From Globodera rostochiensis (lineage: Eukaryota > Nematoda > Chromadorea > Rhabditida > Heteroderidae): a stretch of 64,000 bases of DNA. The stretch covers positions 2,531,501 to 2,595,500 of the forward strand of contig JAEVLN010000001.1 in assembly GCA_018350325.1 (NCBI GenBank), in the 5' to 3' direction. Position numbers and translations under genes: made by a program. A model generated the notes under the pieces. That model ran no database searches, was not told the DNA's origin, and worked only from the letters and a program-made list of their open reading frames with translations. This document shows, piece after piece, positions 12,374 to 25,100 of the stretch (within the stretch, counting starts at the first letter, position 1; each line of letters starts with the position of its first letter).

Positions 12374-13120
12374 GTCGGAACAGCAAATCAGAAATATTAG
12401 AAAAGTCTGGTCTTGAGCAGTTTTTGACTCGAAATGATCCCAAAGGTGCTGCCTCAGATTTTTTGAAATATGTTTTTTTATTACCAAAAAAATTACAAAT
12501 TTTTTGAAATAATTTTGGGGAAAATTCCTTCTGTTCACCCTGGATATTATTGGCCTGTTCGTAAAATGTGTGTCCAAGCTAATTCCGTGCTCATTTTTTC
12601 GTCGTCAAAAGTATGTCCAAATGTACGAGCTCTGTTCTTTCTTCGTGCCCCTCTCTTTTGCTTCTCACATCAATCAAAGCCCCGTCATTTTTGCTGAACC
12701 TTAGCAAATGCCCCGACCCCTCTCCTCCCCCCCCCCCTCCACCTCCGTTTTTTTGTTGGGGTGTGACCTCCCCGCCCCCGCCCCAATCCCAACAACCGTC
12801 GATAACAATACAATCATCCGCCGACCCCAACCCAAAATTGTTGTGTTGCACCCGCCCACCCATCCATCCATAACGCGCGACTGAGCAGTTGGGATGAGTG
12901 GAGATGAGCTAATATAGTCGTCGTAGTTCGCTATCCTCTCCAACAATCGTTTGACCCCGTCCTCCTTCCCCCAATTCGACTGCCCTTCATCGCCTCTATT
13001 TATTCTTCTTCTGAAAACACACAAACGCACTGTTGTTGTGTGTTCCGCACCAACCATTCATTGAAAAATCGCCCAAAAGTGTGCCGAAATTTTTAGCTTA
13101 TAAAAAACAACAAGGTCATC
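12374..13120. other. non-coding stretch, intron or intergenic
   Basis: Contains C-rich blocks (about 12,720-12,790) and AT-rich DNA. Open frames through the C-runs have biased composition and no family match. It is either the first intron of the GILT-like gene, if 12104-12373 is its alternative exon, or intergenic DNA. Confidence 0.35.
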
Positions 13121-14607
13121 ATGATGAAGGCGTACTTCAACTACAGAAGAAGTGGGCCGTGTGGATTTGTCGCCTTCTTTTTGTCGTCAATTTTCCCCTC
13201 AATATCCGTCATCGTTTTCATTTGGCCTCTTTTTGTTTGGACATACGGAGAAATTGTGTTGGAAAACATTCGGGCGGAGTTCAAAGAACGGGGCCTGGGC
13301 CCTGCACTTGCGCCAGTTTTAGTGCAGGCAGAGGTTGTGGTGACCATAAAATTGTGAAATTTTATTTATTGTCCTGGGAAAATTAAATTGTTTTTTCTCC
13401 TAATAATTTTTTCCCAATTATTTTAGAAGCCCCCATTTCTGGAAGAAGGCGAATTTGGGCGCAAAACGACGCTGCAAAAGAAAGGCAACATCGTTCATCT
13501 GACCGTCTACATGGTAATGTTTTTTGTTTTCTTCAATTCTGAAAAATTTACGTTCTTCAGGAGGCCCAATGTCCCGACACGACGGGTGAGCGTTTGAGAA
13601 AAATTTCGGATTCGCTTAATATAATTATAATATTGTATAATAAATAAATGTTCAGGCTTCATTCGGCGTCAGCTGTTGCCCGCCTGGTCCCGTCTGGGCG
13701 CCACCAATCGCGTCAATGTGTCCATTGTGCCGTTTGGGAAGGCGCGCTGTGCCCAAACGGAGGCGGAGGAGGGCGAAGATTACCGGTAGGTAAAAAAAGC
13801 GAGTCGTTATTATAATTAAATAGCCAACTGCGATTGATAATGTTTTCCGTATTTTAAGCAGAACTTGCTTGGCACCGGAGAAAATAAATTTTAACAATTT
13901 TTGCTTTTTAGTTAAGAATTTTTGCTTCTTGAGTGCCCCGTCAACTACGAATTGATATTTTTTTGAGGGTGGGCAAAAGAATGGGGAGCAGTTCATCTCC
14001 CCTTTTTTTGGGATTCTGATTCTAAAAAGTTTGATTACAGCTTTTTGCTGAATAAGAATATTTTTAATAAGAAATAAAAACCCAACCACGAATTTCAAAA
14101 TATAACAGATGCGAGTGCCAACACGGGCAGAATGAGTGCGAGTTGAATCAGCTGATGAACTGTGCCATTGAATTTTTGCCGGACGCTGACAGTTATGTGC
14201 CGTTGATCGGCTGTGTCCAAGGCAAGGACAGTGTGAGCGTCGCGTTCAAAAGCTGTTTGGCCGGGCATTCGTCTTCGGATCGGTGTGGTGCTTTTTTTTT
14301 TTTTGTTCGTTTTGGAGTTCGTTTTTGTTTCCGAAAAGATTCTGGATGAGTCAGCAGATCGGTCGGGCAGGGGATGTTCATTTTTGTGCCATTTTCCAGG
14401 CTTTGGGAGTGCGCGATGGGCCGTCGTGGACGGCATTTGCACGCCCGGGCGGGCAACCGGACAGCCGCGATTGGCAACGCGTTCAACTTTGTGCCGTGGG
14501 TGGTGCTGGACGGCAAGCGCGACAACGACGCCTTCTACGCGCTGGAGGAGAACCTTTGCAAGCGCCTCAACGAGCCGAAGCCGATCCAATGCATCAAATT
14601 CTCGTAG
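13121..14607 (+). CDS. GILT-family (gamma-interferon-inducible lysosomal thiol reductase-like) protein
   Basis: Secretory-pathway/lysosomal thioredoxin-fold protein. Six exons chain in phase to 278 residues: 13121-13333, 13427-13513, 13561-13585 (only 25 nt), 13656-13785, 14109-14282, 14400-14607. The first exon holds a hydrophobic anchor (FFLSSIFPSISVIVFIWPL). Then come the active-site block VYMEAQCPDTTGF, PFGKARC, the GILT signature CQHGQNECELNQL.NC, PLIGCVQG, ECAMGRRG and NFVPWVVLDGK. The redox motif is CPDT, not CXXC: the second cysteine is absent, as in some nematode paralogues, so disulfide reduction by the classic two-cysteine mechanism is doubtful. The fold call is firm; the enzymatic activity is not. 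Confidence 0.85.
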
Positions 14608-15211
14608 AAATTCGAACGAACGGTGCTTTTCTCAAGTGCACATTTATTACTCTCTCATTTTCCCCCCATTTTGTTTGCAAATGGTGAGAGGGGGCGAGGT
14701 GCGATTTTGCATTCAAAAAATCTTTAAATTTTCAGTAAATTATTTAAGCGGAAACCTTCACCCCCCCCCCCCCCCTCCTGCACTTTCTACCTCATTTTTC
14801 TATTGAATTTGCAACACAAAATGCTTTTAGTTAGAAAAGGGCTGTAATCGACAGCAGCTCTGCGAATAGACTTTTTTTATGTTGTGTCCGATTTTGTTTT
14901 GTTTTTTAATTCAAACAGTTTTAGCACAAATTCCATCCGCTGACACTTTTGCCCCCTTCAAAACATTACGTTTTGTTTTCCTTTCCAAAATTTATGCTTT
15001 TTATTATACTTATAATCCGACAAATTTTTCTGATTTTTCACTACTTAAAATGTTTTTCTATTTATGCATTTTCTTTTTACTTACATAATATCAATCCCCT
15101 TACTTATGAAAACAACGCCATTTTGGACAAATTTTTAACTGTCCTCACACTGACCGTGTTGCCTTACAAAATTATGTACCCATTTTCATTGTTTTGCGTT
15201 TGACTCCCAAC
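14608..15211. other. intergenic, 3' of the GILT-like gene
   Basis: AT-rich sequence with a C-run at about 14,760. No exon or repeat array recognised. It ends at the target duplication of the foldback element that begins at 15212. Confidence 0.4.
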
Positions 15212-15469
15212 TAGAGCCCGGTGATTTCACGTCTTGCGGGAATAGTATCGTCTCTTCAGAGCCGCTACGTTGAAGGCGCTCTCTCGCCGGGTAGAGACTA
15301 GTGATAAGAAATGATAAGAAATCGAAGACCAGAGAACGATATCGCATCCCAGTGTAGTGATTTTTTCCATTTCTTATCACTAGTCTCTACCCGGCGAGAG
15401 AGCGCCTTCAACGTAGCGGCTCTGAAGAGACGATACTATTCCCGCAAGACGTGAAATCACCGGGCTCTA
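15212..15469. mobile_element. hAT-like foldback MITE with long terminal inverted repeats
   Basis: Two arms of roughly 100 bases are near-perfect reverse complements (about 15212-15315 and 15370-15469). They start TAGAGCCCGGTGATTTCACG and end with its complement. Short flanking duplications of CTCCCAAC (15204-15211 and 15470-15477) give an exact 8-bp target site. The central spacer has no coding capacity. The near-identity of the arms argues for a recent insertion or strong arm homogenisation. Confidence 0.9.
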
Positions 15470-15944
15470 CTCCCAACACACTTCAACAATTTGCATAATG
15501 ACAGTCATCATTTACCCATTCAGTGTATCCGTTCTTATTTTCTTTGTTTTGCCGTCCAGTTTTGAAAATTAATTAAAGATAGGCTTTTTGTGTCCATAAA
15601 ATGCTTTGTGTCTTCCAAATTGGAAAATACTTTTGTTGTATTTATTCCAACTTATTTTGTAGTACAACATTTACATATTTGTTATTTTGTCAGAGAAATT
15701 TAAATAAAATTTATTCTTCAAATCCAATTAATCAAAGCCATAAATGTAAATTGGACCATTAAATAATTCGCTTTATTTCAGCTGTACAAAATTAATGCAA
15801 TTTCACTAAAAAAAAGTCAATATAAAATTGTATACAAAATGGACATTTATCTAAAATAACAGTCACAACATTATGAAGCGACAATTTGTTGAAGGAAAGT
15901 GCGTGCACAATGGGAACACACCATCAACAGCACCAGAGGGGAAA
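15470..15944. other. intergenic upstream of TDP1
   Basis: AT-rich stretch between the foldback element and the first candidate ATG of the TDP1 gene. No repeat or exon recognised. Confidence 0.35.
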
Positions 15945-18263
15945 ATGTCGAAGAGTGGGGACGTGGGCGTGCAAAATGTAGAGAAATAATTGCTTCAACT
16001 CCGTAATGTAAAAGTAAAATTTGCCGTTAATTTCAGACTTTAGCCGAGCCGAACAGCTCCGACTTGATGGATGGAGGGTGCGTTGACGGATTGGGGCGGG
16101 GAAAGAATTGGCCATATAATAAAAAATATTATGTTCTATGACATTGCTGTTTTCATGCCATCCCTAAGGAAATCGGCGGTTTTTGTAAAGCATTCAAAGT
16201 TTTCAGTGTTCATTTGGTCAAGGTCGAATGCCTGGGGACGGAGGCCAACAACGGCAAAGGCAATGTGCCGAGGGCGTTGTCCCTGTTCGAACTAATCCGT
16301 GCCATCCGTCCAATTGCTTCCATTCACTTCAACTACTGCATTGATCCGCAATGGGTGCTCAGGTGGAGAGAAGGGTTCTGTCAACCGTTTTTTGACTTCA
16401 GACAGTACTCACGTCGTCTGCGCGAGTGCCCTATCGCTTTTGTTGTGGGCCATCAACAGTTGCAAGCGCTGCGTTCCGCCGTGCCGTCCGCTTTTGCGGC
16501 AAGCGTGCGCTGCGCAGGCGTGCCAATGCCGTTTGCCTACGGCACGCACCATGCCAAACTGTCGCTGTTCGAGGCGAACGATCGCGCGCTGCACGTGGTG
16601 ATCAGCACGGCCAACCTGGTGGAGGAGGACTGGACGGCAAAAACGCAGGCGTTCTACCACGCCCGAGGCAAATTGGACACGGACGATGTCGAAAGAGGTG
16701 CCGGTACTGCTTCAACTTCTGTTGCTGATGATGCGGATGCCACCACATCGTCGGCACCGCTTCAAAGGTTGAGCATTTTAAATTTATTGAGTGAAGCGTG
16801 TACAAATCGACAACAAAATATTGTAAATGCCATCATTTGAAGGTTTCGCGATGATTTGGTGGCGTATCTTCGCGCCGCTTACCCCGCGGGTGCTGGCGAA
16901 GTGCACCAAATAGTCCAGTTTTGGGTGGATCGCATTGGACAGGCCGATTTTAGCCACATTCCAGACCGAATTGTTGCTTCAGTGCCGGGACGGTGGGAAA
17001 TTCAATTTAAATACACCGAATTTAATCTAACTGCAACAACAACAACACCGAAAGCGCAAAATAATGCATAATAAAAAGTGAAATTGTTCTTTTTCAGTTA
17101 TCAAAAAAGCCCCGCCGGCGCCATGTGCCGTTTTGGACATTTACGACTGCGTCAGTTGCTCAGCGAAGCGTTCAGTGCGGAGGAGCGCGGACGACATCAC
17201 AAAACTTTTGTGGGCCAGTTCAGCTCCATCGGGTCGCTGGGGGCACGAGCCGAGGCGTGGCTGTGCGACGAGTTCCTCACCAGTCTGTCCGGCGGAAAGT
17301 CCATGCTCAGCGGTCAGTGAACTGACATTTCCCCCCGGGGGGGGGGGGTCATGCCTTTAGAGAAGTGCCAAAAGCGTGCGCACCTCTTTTCAGCCTCTGC
17401 ACTGAAATTGATTTATCCGACGGTGGAAAATGTGCGCGACTCGTTGGAAGGCTACGCGGCCGGCCTTTCTCTGCCGTACAGCTCGCAAACCCATCGGAAA
17501 CAGCCCTACCTGAAGCAGTTCCTGCACCAGTGGAAGTGTGAACGATTCAAGAGGCAATTTTGTTGCAAAATGCGTTAAATAGAATTTATTTTTTGGGTTT
17601 TTTTTGGAATGGCCAAATTTTAATGTCCATGGAATGTCATCATATGCAAAAACAAATTATATTGTATTTATTTTTTAATATTTTCAATTTTATGACCGCC
17701 GCTTCGCCCCACGTGAAGAGTTACGTTGCGTTGGACTCGGCCGGGCAGTGCCAATGGCTGCTGTTGACCAGTGCCAATCTCTCTCACTCCGCCTGGGGCA
17801 AATTGGAGAAGGGCGGCACGCAAATGTTCGTCCGCTCCTTTGAACTTGGCGTTCTGATGTGTGCCAAGGACCACCAGCGCCGTGGTGGGCGTTTTTTAAA
17901 TCGGTTTTAGGAATTCCTCATGAAGTTTTTCAATTTTACCACAATCGGTCAACAAATTGGAACCCCATTTTATCGCTTAATGTCAAAAAACATCGAATTT
18001 TGGGATTGATTTAGTCGACCCCTCTAATTAATACAAAATTGGCCACCACCCGCCCCATTACAGCCTTTGTTTTCTGATAACAAACAAATAAAACAAAAAG
18101 TTGGTTCCATTTCTAAGCATTGTTCCCGCCGTTTGACCTTCCGCTGACCAAATACGCGGCGGACGATGAACCCTTTCTGGTCGACATGCTTTACACGACA
18201 AAGCCGACGGATGCCAATGGATTTCGCGGAGCGATGGACGCGCGGGCGGCACTAACCGGATGA
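15945..18263 (+). CDS. TDP1: tyrosyl-DNA phosphodiesterase 1
   Basis: Phospholipase-D-superfamily DNA repair enzyme that removes trapped topoisomerase I peptides from 3' DNA ends. The first HxK half is [11 protein letters not shown]...[12 protein letters not shown]; the second is PHVKSYVAL...[14 protein letters not shown], followed by [14 protein letters not shown]. The C-terminus reads [21 protein letters not shown], as in the family. Exons in phase: 15945-15977, 16037-16077, 16207-16362, 16402-16767, 16843-16992, 17098-17312, 17394-17553, an exon ending 17884, 18118-18263. Exon 7 appears to end at a GC donor (AGAG|GCAATT). The exon with the second HxK motif has no usable AG just before its coding start near 17697: either a non-consensus acceptor or a sequence error. 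The short first exons are tentative. Confidence 0.88.
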
Positions 18264-18675
18264 TGACTGACTGTTTTAACCGTTCATTAAGCTTTTTGAC
18301 TCTTGACAAAATTATGCCCCATTCCTTTCGAACATTGCAATTAATTCGAAAAGAAAAATGTTCTCCCAAAAACTTAGAGGTCAAATTTCTCCGAATTTCT
18401 ATGCGTGAAGTGCATGCACACACTAAAGGTGTAAAATATTATACATTCAATGTGATTTGCTGAACTTGTTATTTATTTACATGAAAAAAAACAAATGTGA
18501 AATGAGAAAAATGTGAAAATGAGAACGAAAATAGAGAAAAGAGCGAAAGCAGCGATATGAAAATGTGTGGGAAAGTCACTACGGTAGTCACAAATTGTGC
18601 CGAAGGGTCAACGAACGACGGCACTTTGCCTCTTTCGTGGCCCTCAGTCAAAGTCACGGCATGCCGTTGGTACTG
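18264..18675. other. intergenic between convergent genes
   Basis: AT-rich, then a purine-rich segment (about 18,480-18,550) after the TDP1 stop and before the stop codon of the minus-strand gene at 18676. No feature recognised. Confidence 0.35.
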
Positions 18676-19139
18676 TCAGTTATCTTCTGTCTCCGATTGC
18701 CTCGGGGCATTGCTTTTCGTCGGCCCACCGCCGTAGGGGGCATTGCCTTCTTGCAAAGCGCTGAGTTGGTTCCTAATCTGATGAAGTCCGAACAGAATCT
18801 TGCCCAACTCGCGAACCATGGCCATCTGTGGATTGGAATTTGTCTTCAGCTTTATTATTATTATTTTGCCACCCTTCAATAAATCAGTCGGCGGGGGGGG
18901 GGGGTGAAGGCCCAAACACTGACCTTTTCCTCATTGGCCTCCCCTTCTCTTCCGATTCGGCTCCGCGTACAAACGGCGAACTTCCAGCGGGGCCACGAGC
19001 CCACAATGGGCAAAACGAAAGCTCCAAACGTCCAACAGAGAGCAAAGTAACCATTGACAGCCCAAAATGCGAAATTTGAGTTCGTCCCCCTCGGCGATAA
19101 GAATGGGACGCAACATCTCTTTGTCGGTGTAGCAAGGAA
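18676..19139 (-). CDS. unrecognised protein, last two exons
   Basis: Two minus-strand exons join in phase 0: 18924-19139 (CAG acceptor, AAG|GTCAGT donor) and 18676-18849 (AAG acceptor, TGA stop). The upstream exon reads as a hydrophobic segment (FWAVNGYFALCWTFGAFVLP) followed by a basic stretch. The last exon is amphipathic (MVRELGKILFGLHQIRNQL) with a polar tail. A second frame of 18924-19139 is also open, so the frame choice rests on the splice phase. I do not recognise the family. Its 5' part would have to lie in or beyond the satellite array that begins at about 19169. Confidence 0.4.
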
Positions 19140-19168
19140 CTGAAGCAAAAAGAGAGTCCTTTTTGGAC

Positions 19169-22100
19169 TATGGCCTTGATTTTGTCCGAATCTGGGAGTA
19201 ATATTTACGGCCTTTCCCACGCTGGCATTACGCCAAAATTCCCGCCTTTGTTAAAGGAAAAAGATAGGCGTTCTGTGGCCTTGATGTTGTCCGAATCTGG
19301 GAGTAATATTTACGGGCTTTCCCACGCTGGCATTACGCCTTATAGGTTCTCAAAATTCCCGCCTTTGTTGAAGGAAAAAGATACGCGTGTCTTTGGCCTT
19401 GATGTTGTCCGAATCTGGGAGTAATATTTACGGGCTTTCCCACGCTGGCATTACGCCTTATAGGTTCTCAAAATTCCCGCCTTTGTTGAAGGAAAAAGAT
19501 AGGCGTTCTATGGCCTTGATGTTGTCCGAATCTGGGAGTAATATTTACGGACTTTCCGAGTAATATTTACGGGCTTTCCCACGCTGGCATTACGCCTTAT
19601 AGGTTCTCAAAATTCCCGCCTTTGTTGAAGGAAAAAGATAGGCGTTCTATGGCCTTGATGTTGTCCGAATCTGGGAGTAATATTTACGGGCTTTCCCACG
19701 CTGGCATTACGCCTTATAGGTTCTCAAAATTCCCGCCTTTGTTGAAGGAAAAAGATAGGCGTTCTATGGCCTTGATTTTGTCCGAATCTGGGAGTAATAT
19801 TTACGGCCTTTCCCACGCTGGCATTACGCCTTATAGGTTCTCAAAATTCCCGCCTTTGTTGAAGGAAAAAGATAGGCGTTTTATGGCCTTGATGTAGTCC
19901 GAATCTGGGAGTAATATTTACTGGCTTTCCACACTGGCATTACGCCTTATAGGTTCTCAAAATTCCCGCCTTTGTTGAAGGAAAAAGATAGGCGTTCTAT
20001 GGCCTTGATATTGTCCGAATCTGGGAGTAATATTTACGGGCTTTCCCACGCTGGCATTACACCTTATAGGTTCTCAAAATTCCCGCCTTTGTTGAAGGAA
20101 AAAGATAGGCGTTCTATGGCCTTGATGTTGTCCGAATCTGGGAGTAATATTTACGGGCTTTCCCACACTGGCATTACGCCTTATAGGTTCTCAAAATTCC
20201 CGCCTTTGTTGAAGGAAAAAGATAGGCGTTCTATGGCCTTGATGTTGTCCGAATCTGGGAGTAATATTTACGGGCTTTCCCACGCTGGCATTACGCCTTA
20301 TAGGTTCTCAAAATTCCCGCCTTTGTTGAAGGAAAAAGATAGGCGTTCTATGGCCTTGATGTTGTCCGAATCTGGGAGTAATATTTACGGGCTTTTCCAA
20401 GCTGGCATTACGCCTTATAGGTTCTCAAAATTCCCGCCTTTGTTGAAGGAAAAAGATAGGCGTTCTATGGCCTTGATTTTGTCCGAATCTGGGAGTAATA
20501 TTTACGGGCTTTCCCACGCTGGCATTACGCCTAATAGGTTCTCAAGAATGAAAAAGATAGGCGTTATATGGCCTTGATGTTGTCCGAATCTGGGAGTAAT
20601 ATTTACGGGCTTTCCCACGCTGGCATTACGCCTAATAGGTTCTCAAGAATGAAAAAGATAGGCGTTATATGGCCTTGATGTTGTCCGAATCTGGGAGTAA
20701 TATTTACGGGCTTTCCCACGCTGGCATTACGCCTTATAGGTTCTCAAAATTCCCGCCTTTGTTGAAGGAAAAAGATAGGCGTTCTATGGCCTTGATGTTG
20801 TCCGAATCTGGGAGTAATATTTACGGGCTTTCCCACGCTGGCATTACGCCTTATAGGTTCTCAAAATTCCCGCCTTTGTTGAAGGAAAAAGATAGGCGTT
20901 CTATGGCCTTGATGTTGTCCGAATCTGGGAGTAATATTTACGGGCTTTCCCACGCTGGCATTACGCCTTATAGGTTCTCAAAATTCCCGCCTTTGTTGAA
21001 GGAAAAAGATAGGCGTTCTATGGCCTTGATGTTGTCCGAATCTGGGAGTAATATTTACGGGCTTTCCCACGCTGGCATTACGCCTTATAGGTTCTCAAAA
21101 TTCCCGCCTTTGTTGAAGGAAAAAGATAGGCGTTCTATGGCCTTGATGTTGTCCGAATCTGGGAGTAATATTTACGGGCTTTCCCACGCTGGCATTACGC
21201 CTTATAGGTTCTCAAAATTCCCGCCTTTGTTGAAGGAAAAAGATAGGCGTTCTATGGCCTTGATGTTGTCCGAATCTGGGAGTAATATTTACGGGCTTTC
21301 CCACGCTGGCATTACGCCTTATAGGTTCTCAAAATTCCCGCCTTTGTTGAAGGAAAAAGATAGGCGTTCTATGGCCTTGATGTTGTCCGAATCTGGGAGT
21401 AATATTTACGGGCTTTCCCACGCTGGCATTACGCCTTATAGGTTCTCAAAATTCCCGCCTTTGTTGAAGGAAAAAGATAGGCGTTCTATGGCCTTGATGT
21501 TGTCCGAATCTGGGAGTAATATTTACGGGCTTTCCCACGCTGGCATTACGCCTTATAGGTTCTCAAAATTCCCGCCTTTGTTGAAGGAAAAAGATAGGCG
21601 TTCTATGGCCTTGATGTTGTCCGAATCTGGGAGTAATATTTACGGGCTTTCCCACGCTGGCATTACGCCTTATAGGTTCTCAAAATTCCCGCCTTTGTTG
21701 AAGGAAAAAGATAGGCGTTCTATGGCCTTGATGTTGTCCGAATCTGGGAGTAATATTTACGGGCTTTCCCACGCTGGCATTACGCCTTATAGGTTCTCAA
21801 AATTCCCGCCTTTGTTGAAGGAAAAAGATAGGCGTTCTATGGCCTTGATGTTGTCCGAATCTGGGAGTAATATTTACGGGCTTTCCCACGCTGGCATTAC
21901 GCCTTATAGGTTCTCAAAATTCCCGCCTTTGTTGAAGGAAAAAGATAGGCGTTCTATGGCCTTGATGTTGTCCGAATCTGGGAGTAATATTTACGGGCTT
22001 TCCCACGCTGGCATTACGCCTTATAGGTTCTCAAAATTCCCGCCTTTGTTGAAGGAAAAAGATAGGCGTTCTATGGCCTTGATGTTGTCCGAATCTGGGA

Positions 22101-25100
22101 GTAATATTTACGGGCTTTCCCACGCTGGCATTACGCCTTATAGGTTCTCAAAATTCCCGCCTTTGTTGAAGGAAAAAGATAGGCGTTCTATGGCCTTGAT
22201 GTTGTCCGAATCTGGGAGTAATATTTACGGGCTTTCCCACGCTGGCATTACGCCTTATAGGTTCTCAAAATTCCCGCCTTTGTTGAAGGAAAAAGATAGG
22301 CGTTCTATGGCCTTGATGTTGTCCGAATCTGGGAGTAATATTTACGGGCTTTCCCACGCTGGCATTACGCCTTATAGGTTCTCAAAATTCCCGCCTTTGT
22401 TGAAGGAAAAAGATAGGCGTTCTATGGCCTTGATGTTGTCCGAATCTGGGAGTAATATTTACGGGCTTTCCCACGCTGGCATTACGCCTTATAGGTTCTC
22501 AAAATTCCCGCCTTTGTTGAAGGAAAAAGATAGGCGTTCTATGGCCTTGATGTTGTCCGAATCTGGGAGTAATATTTACGGGCTTTCCCACGCTGGCATT
22601 ACGCCTTATAGGTTCTCAAAATTCCCGCCTTTGTTGAAGGAAAAAGATAGGCGTTCTATGGCCTTGATGTTGTCCGAATCTGGGAGTAATATTTACGGGC
22701 TTTCCCACGCTGGCATTACGCCTTATAGGTTCTCAAAATTCCCGCCTTTGTTGAAGGAAAAAGATAGGCGTTCTATGGCCTTGATGTTGTCCGAATCTGG
22801 GAGTAATATTTACGGGCTTTCCCACGCTGGCATTACGCCTTATAGGTTCTCAAAATTCCCGCCTTTGTTGAAGGAAAAAGATAGGCGTTCTATGGCCTTG
22901 ATGTTGTCCGAATCTGGGAGTAATATTTACGGGCTTTCCCACGCTGGCATTACGCCTTATAGGTTCTCAAAATTCCCGCCTTTGTTGAAGGAAAAAGATA
23001 GGCGTTCTATGGCCTTGATGTTGTCCGAATCTGGGAGTAATATTTACGGGCTTTCCCACGCTGGCATTACGCCTTATAGGTTCTCAAAATTCCCGCCTTT
23101 GTTGAAGGAAAAAGATAGGCGTTCTATGGCCTTGATGTTGTCCGAATCTGGGAGTAATATTTACGGGCTTTCCCACGCTGGCATTACGCCTTATAGGTTC
23201 TCAAAATTCCCGCCTTTGTTGAAGGAAAAAGATAGGCGTTCTATGGCCTTGATGTTGTCCGAATCTGGGAGTAATATTTACGGGCTTTCCCACGCTGGCA
23301 TTACGCCTTATAGGTTCTCAAAATTCCCGCCTTTGTTGAAGGAAAAAGATAGGCGTTCTATGGCCTTGATGTTGTCCGAATCTGGGAGTAATATTTACGG
23401 GCTTTCCCACGCTGGCATTACGCCTTATAGGTTCTCAAAATTCCCGCCTTTGTTGAAGGAAAAAGATAGGCGTTCTATGGCCTTGATGTTGTCCGAATCT
23501 GGGAGTAATATTTACGGGCTTTCCCACGCTGGCATTACGCCTTATAGGTTCTCAAAATTCCCGCCTTTGTTGAAGGAAAAAGATAGGCGTTCTATGGCCT
23601 TGATGTTGTCCGAATCTGGGAGTAATATTTACGGGCTTTCCCACGCTGGCATTACGCCTTATAGGTTCTCAAAATTCCCGCCTTTGTTGAAGGAAAAAGA
23701 TAGGCGTTCTATGGCCTTGATGTTGTCCGAATCTGGGAGTAATATTTACGGGCTTTCCCACGCTGGCATTACGCCTTATAGGTTCTCAAAATTCCCGCCT
23801 TTGTTGAAGGAAAAAGATAGGCGTTCTATGGCCTTGATGTTGTCCGAATCTGGGAGTAATATTTACGGGCTTTCCCACGCTGGCATTACGCCTTATAGGT
23901 TCTCAAAATTCCCGCCTTTGTTGAAGGAAAAAGATAGGCGTTCTATGGCCTTGATGTTGTCCGAATCTGGGAGTAATATTTACGGACTTTCCGAGTAATA
24001 TTTACGGGCTTTCCCACGCTGGCATTACGCCTTATAGGTTCTCAAAATTCCCGCCTTTGTTGAAGGAAAAAGATAGGCGTTCTATGGCCTTGATGTTGTC
24101 CGAATCTGGGAGTAATATTTACGGGCTTTCCCACGCTGGCATTACGCCTTATAGGTTCTCAAAATTCCCGCCTTTGTTGAAGGAAAAAGATAGGCGTTCT
24201 ATGGCCTTGATGTTGTCCGAATCTGGGAGTAATATTTACGGGCTTTCCCACGCTGGCATTACGCCTTATAGGTTCTCAAAATTCCCGCCTTTGTTGAAGG
24301 AAAAAGATAGGCGTTCTATGGCCTTGATGTTGTCCGAATCTGGGAGTAATATTTACGGGCTTTCCCACGCTGGCATTACGCCTTATAGGTTCTCAAAATT
24401 CCCGCCTTTGTTGAAGGAAAAAGATAGGCGTTCTATGGCCTTGATGTTGTCCGAATCTGGGAGTAATATTTACGGGCTTTCCCACGCTGGCATTACGCCT
24501 TATAGGTTCTCAAAATTCCCGCCTTTGTTGAAGGAAAAAGATAGGCGTTCTATGGCCTTGATGTTGTCCGAATCTGGGAGTAATATTTACGGGCTTTCCC
24601 ACGCTGGCATTACGCCTTATAGGTTCTCAAAATTCCCGCCTTTGTTGAAGGAAAAAGATAGGCGTTCTATGGCCTTGATGTTGTCCGAATCTGGGAGTAA
24701 TATTTACGGGCTTTCCCACGCTGGCATTACGCCTTATAGGTTCTCAAAATTCCCGCCTTTGTTGAAGGAAAAAGATAGGCGTTCTATGGCCTTGATGTTG
24801 TCCGAATCTGGGAGTAATATTTACGGGCTTTCCCACGCTGGCATTACGCCTTATAGGTTCTCAAAATTCCCGCCTTTGTTGAAGGAAAAAGATAGGCGTT
24901 CTATGGCCTTGATGTTGTCCGAATCTGGGAGTAATATTTACGGGCTTTCCCACGCTGGCATTACGCCTTATAGGTTCTCAAAATTCCCGCCTTTGTTGAA
25001 GGAAAAAGATAGGCGTTCTATGGCCTTGATGTTGTCCGAATCTGGGAGTAATATTTACGGGCTTTCCCACGCTGGCATTACGCCTTATAGGTTCTCAAAA

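Noticed and set aside
14095..14589. Minus-strand frame of 164 codons
   Set aside because: It is antisense to the well-supported GILT-like exons at 14109-14607.
16409..16805. Minus-strand frames
   Set aside because: Antisense shadows of the TDP1 exon 16402-16767, whose plus-strand frame carries the HxK motif.
20669..23998. Open frame of 1,109 codons with a 39-residue repeat
   Set aside because: It is the 117-bp satellite read in its one stop-free frame. Units are identical at the DNA level with no silent variation, there is no start context or splice structure, and the frame is broken wherever unit length changes.
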